Positions 63,411 through 64,000 of a stretch of DNA of 64,000 nucleotides are shown here, piece by piece. Location: NCBI GenBank assembly GCA_965247065.1, contig CBDFGN010000006.1, forward strand, positions 3,968,001 through 4,032,000. Reading direction: 5' to 3'. Each line of letters starts with the position of its first letter. Positions within the stretch are counted from its first letter, which is position 1. The DNA comes from CBDFGN01 sp965247065 (GTDB lineage Bacteria > Bacteroidota > Bacteroidia > Cytophagales > Cyclobacteriaceae). The notes below the pieces were generated by a model. It searched no databases, was not told where the DNA came from, and was given only the letters and a program-made list of their open reading frames with translations. A program made the translations under genes and the position numbers.

Positions 63411-64000
63411 GTGCGGCCGGATTATATTACTCGAGAGATATTATCCAAATTCATAGCGGATTCCCTGGAAGAAGACATCGGATCAGCTGACCATTCCACT
63501 CTGGCCACGGTACCCGCCTCAGCCATAGGCAAAGCAGAACTGATCATCAAAGAAACCGGTATTCTTGCTGGTGTTGAATTGGGACTCGAGATCCTAAAGG
63601 CCGTAGATGACCAACTACAAATAAACGTAGGAGTCCAGGATGGGGCGGAAGTGCAACCGGGTGACATCCCGTTGACAATGGAGGGAAGATCGAGAAGCAT
63701 CCTGACGGCCGAAAGGCTGTTTCTAAACTGCCTTCAGCGAATGAGTGGCATAGCGACTTACACCCGTTTCCTGGCAAACACGATCTCTGGTACAAAGGCT
63801 AAGATCCTTGACACCCGAAAGACCACCCCTAACTTCAGGATTATGGAAAAGTGGGCGGTCGTAATTGGAGGGGGTGAGAACCATCGACTGCGGCTCTCGG
63901 ATCTGATCATGTTGAAGGACAATCATATTGATTTTGGTGGTGGGATCTCACAGACAATTAGAAAGGTGAAAGACTACTTGCGAGCTAACCGCCTGGACCT
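63411..64000 (+). CDS. nadC: Nicotinate-nucleotide pyrophosphorylase (carboxylating), N-terminal part
   Basis: A plus-strand frame starts at GTG 63411 (VRPDYITREILSKFIADSL) and runs off the window. About 196 residues are visible. EEDIGSADHSTLATVPA, ETGILAGVELG, TAERLFLNCLQRMSGIATYT, LDTRKTTPNFR, EKWAVVIGGGENHR and MLKDNHIDF are diagnostic of NadC. It makes nicotinate mononucleotide from quinolinate and PRPP in NAD synthesis. It lies 31 bp after the DUF4783 gene. Confidence 0.95.
   Translation, partial: MRPDYITREILSKFIADSLEEDIGSADHSTLATVPASAIGKAELIIKETGILAGVELGLEILKAVDDQLQINVGVQDGAEVQPGDIPLTMEGRSRSILTAERLFLNCLQRMSGIATYTRFLANTISGTKAKILDTRKTTPNFRIMEKWAVVIGGGENHRLRLSDLIMLKDNHIDFGGGISQTIRKVKDYLRANRLD

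Overview
The window looks like a chromosomal segment of a Bacteroidota bacterium, probably of the Cytophagales type. This rests on gene content, not on a database search: a fused murF-alr gene, RprX/RprY-like and LytS/LytTR two-component pairs, DUF4783 next to nadC, DUF4136, DUF6787 and CreD families, and starts that do not depend on strong Shine-Dalgarno sites. Base composition is moderate, apart from an AT-rich stretch at about 27.1-28.4 kb.

Layout. 0-2 kb: the 3' end of an oxidosqualene cyclase (sterol synthesis), an IS110 element and tRNA-Pro. 2-10 kb: a minus-strand block with a HupE/UreJ-like membrane protein, a flavin disulfide oxidoreductase, YceI, DUF3179 and an outer-membrane barrel. 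10-17 kb: a LytS/LytTR pair with a thioredoxin-like protein, a membrane class III nucleotide cyclase, polyphosphate kinase ppk1, and a convergent HD-phosphohydrolase/Pycsar-effector (PycTM) fusion that carries a homopolymer frameshift. 17-20.7 kb: an SdiA-regulated-type lipoprotein gene cut by a nested IS3-family array with three left ends and one right end. 20.8-26 kb: a metallophosphoesterase-BamA fusion with two in-frame TAG codons, an ABC ATPase remnant and a class 1 isoprenoid-type enzyme. 26-34 kb: accessory DNA with two tiny membrane-peptide ORFs, tRNA-Val, an AT-rich EEP nuclease, threonine-dehydratase and formamidase remnants around an intact ornithine-cyclodeaminase-like gene, and creD interrupted by an IS1595-type element. 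creD and its regulator operon share an identical palindromic operator candidate. 34.8-41.3 kb: a large CxxCH beta-propeller-like protein, a racemase-family protein, a haloalkane dehalogenase, an IS982 element and DUF72. 41.4-64 kb: mostly housekeeping genes, namely a radical SAM protein, lysA, RprXY-like pair, hisA-like, bestrophin, murF-alr, purKE, TerC, an ion/osmotic stress block (SLC12-like permease, MscS, LapA, UspA), DUF4783 and the start of nadC.

The left half is marked by recent gene inactivation. Two insertions can be undone on paper to the base: CTG duplication for the IS3 array, and a 9-bp repeat for the IS1595 element. Several other genes have frameshifts, in-frame stops or truncations. 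The right half is compact and intact. The most system-like candidate is the cyclase - ppk1 - HD/PycTM block, because PycTM effectors are known to act with class III cyclases. The sequence alone does not prove a functional link.
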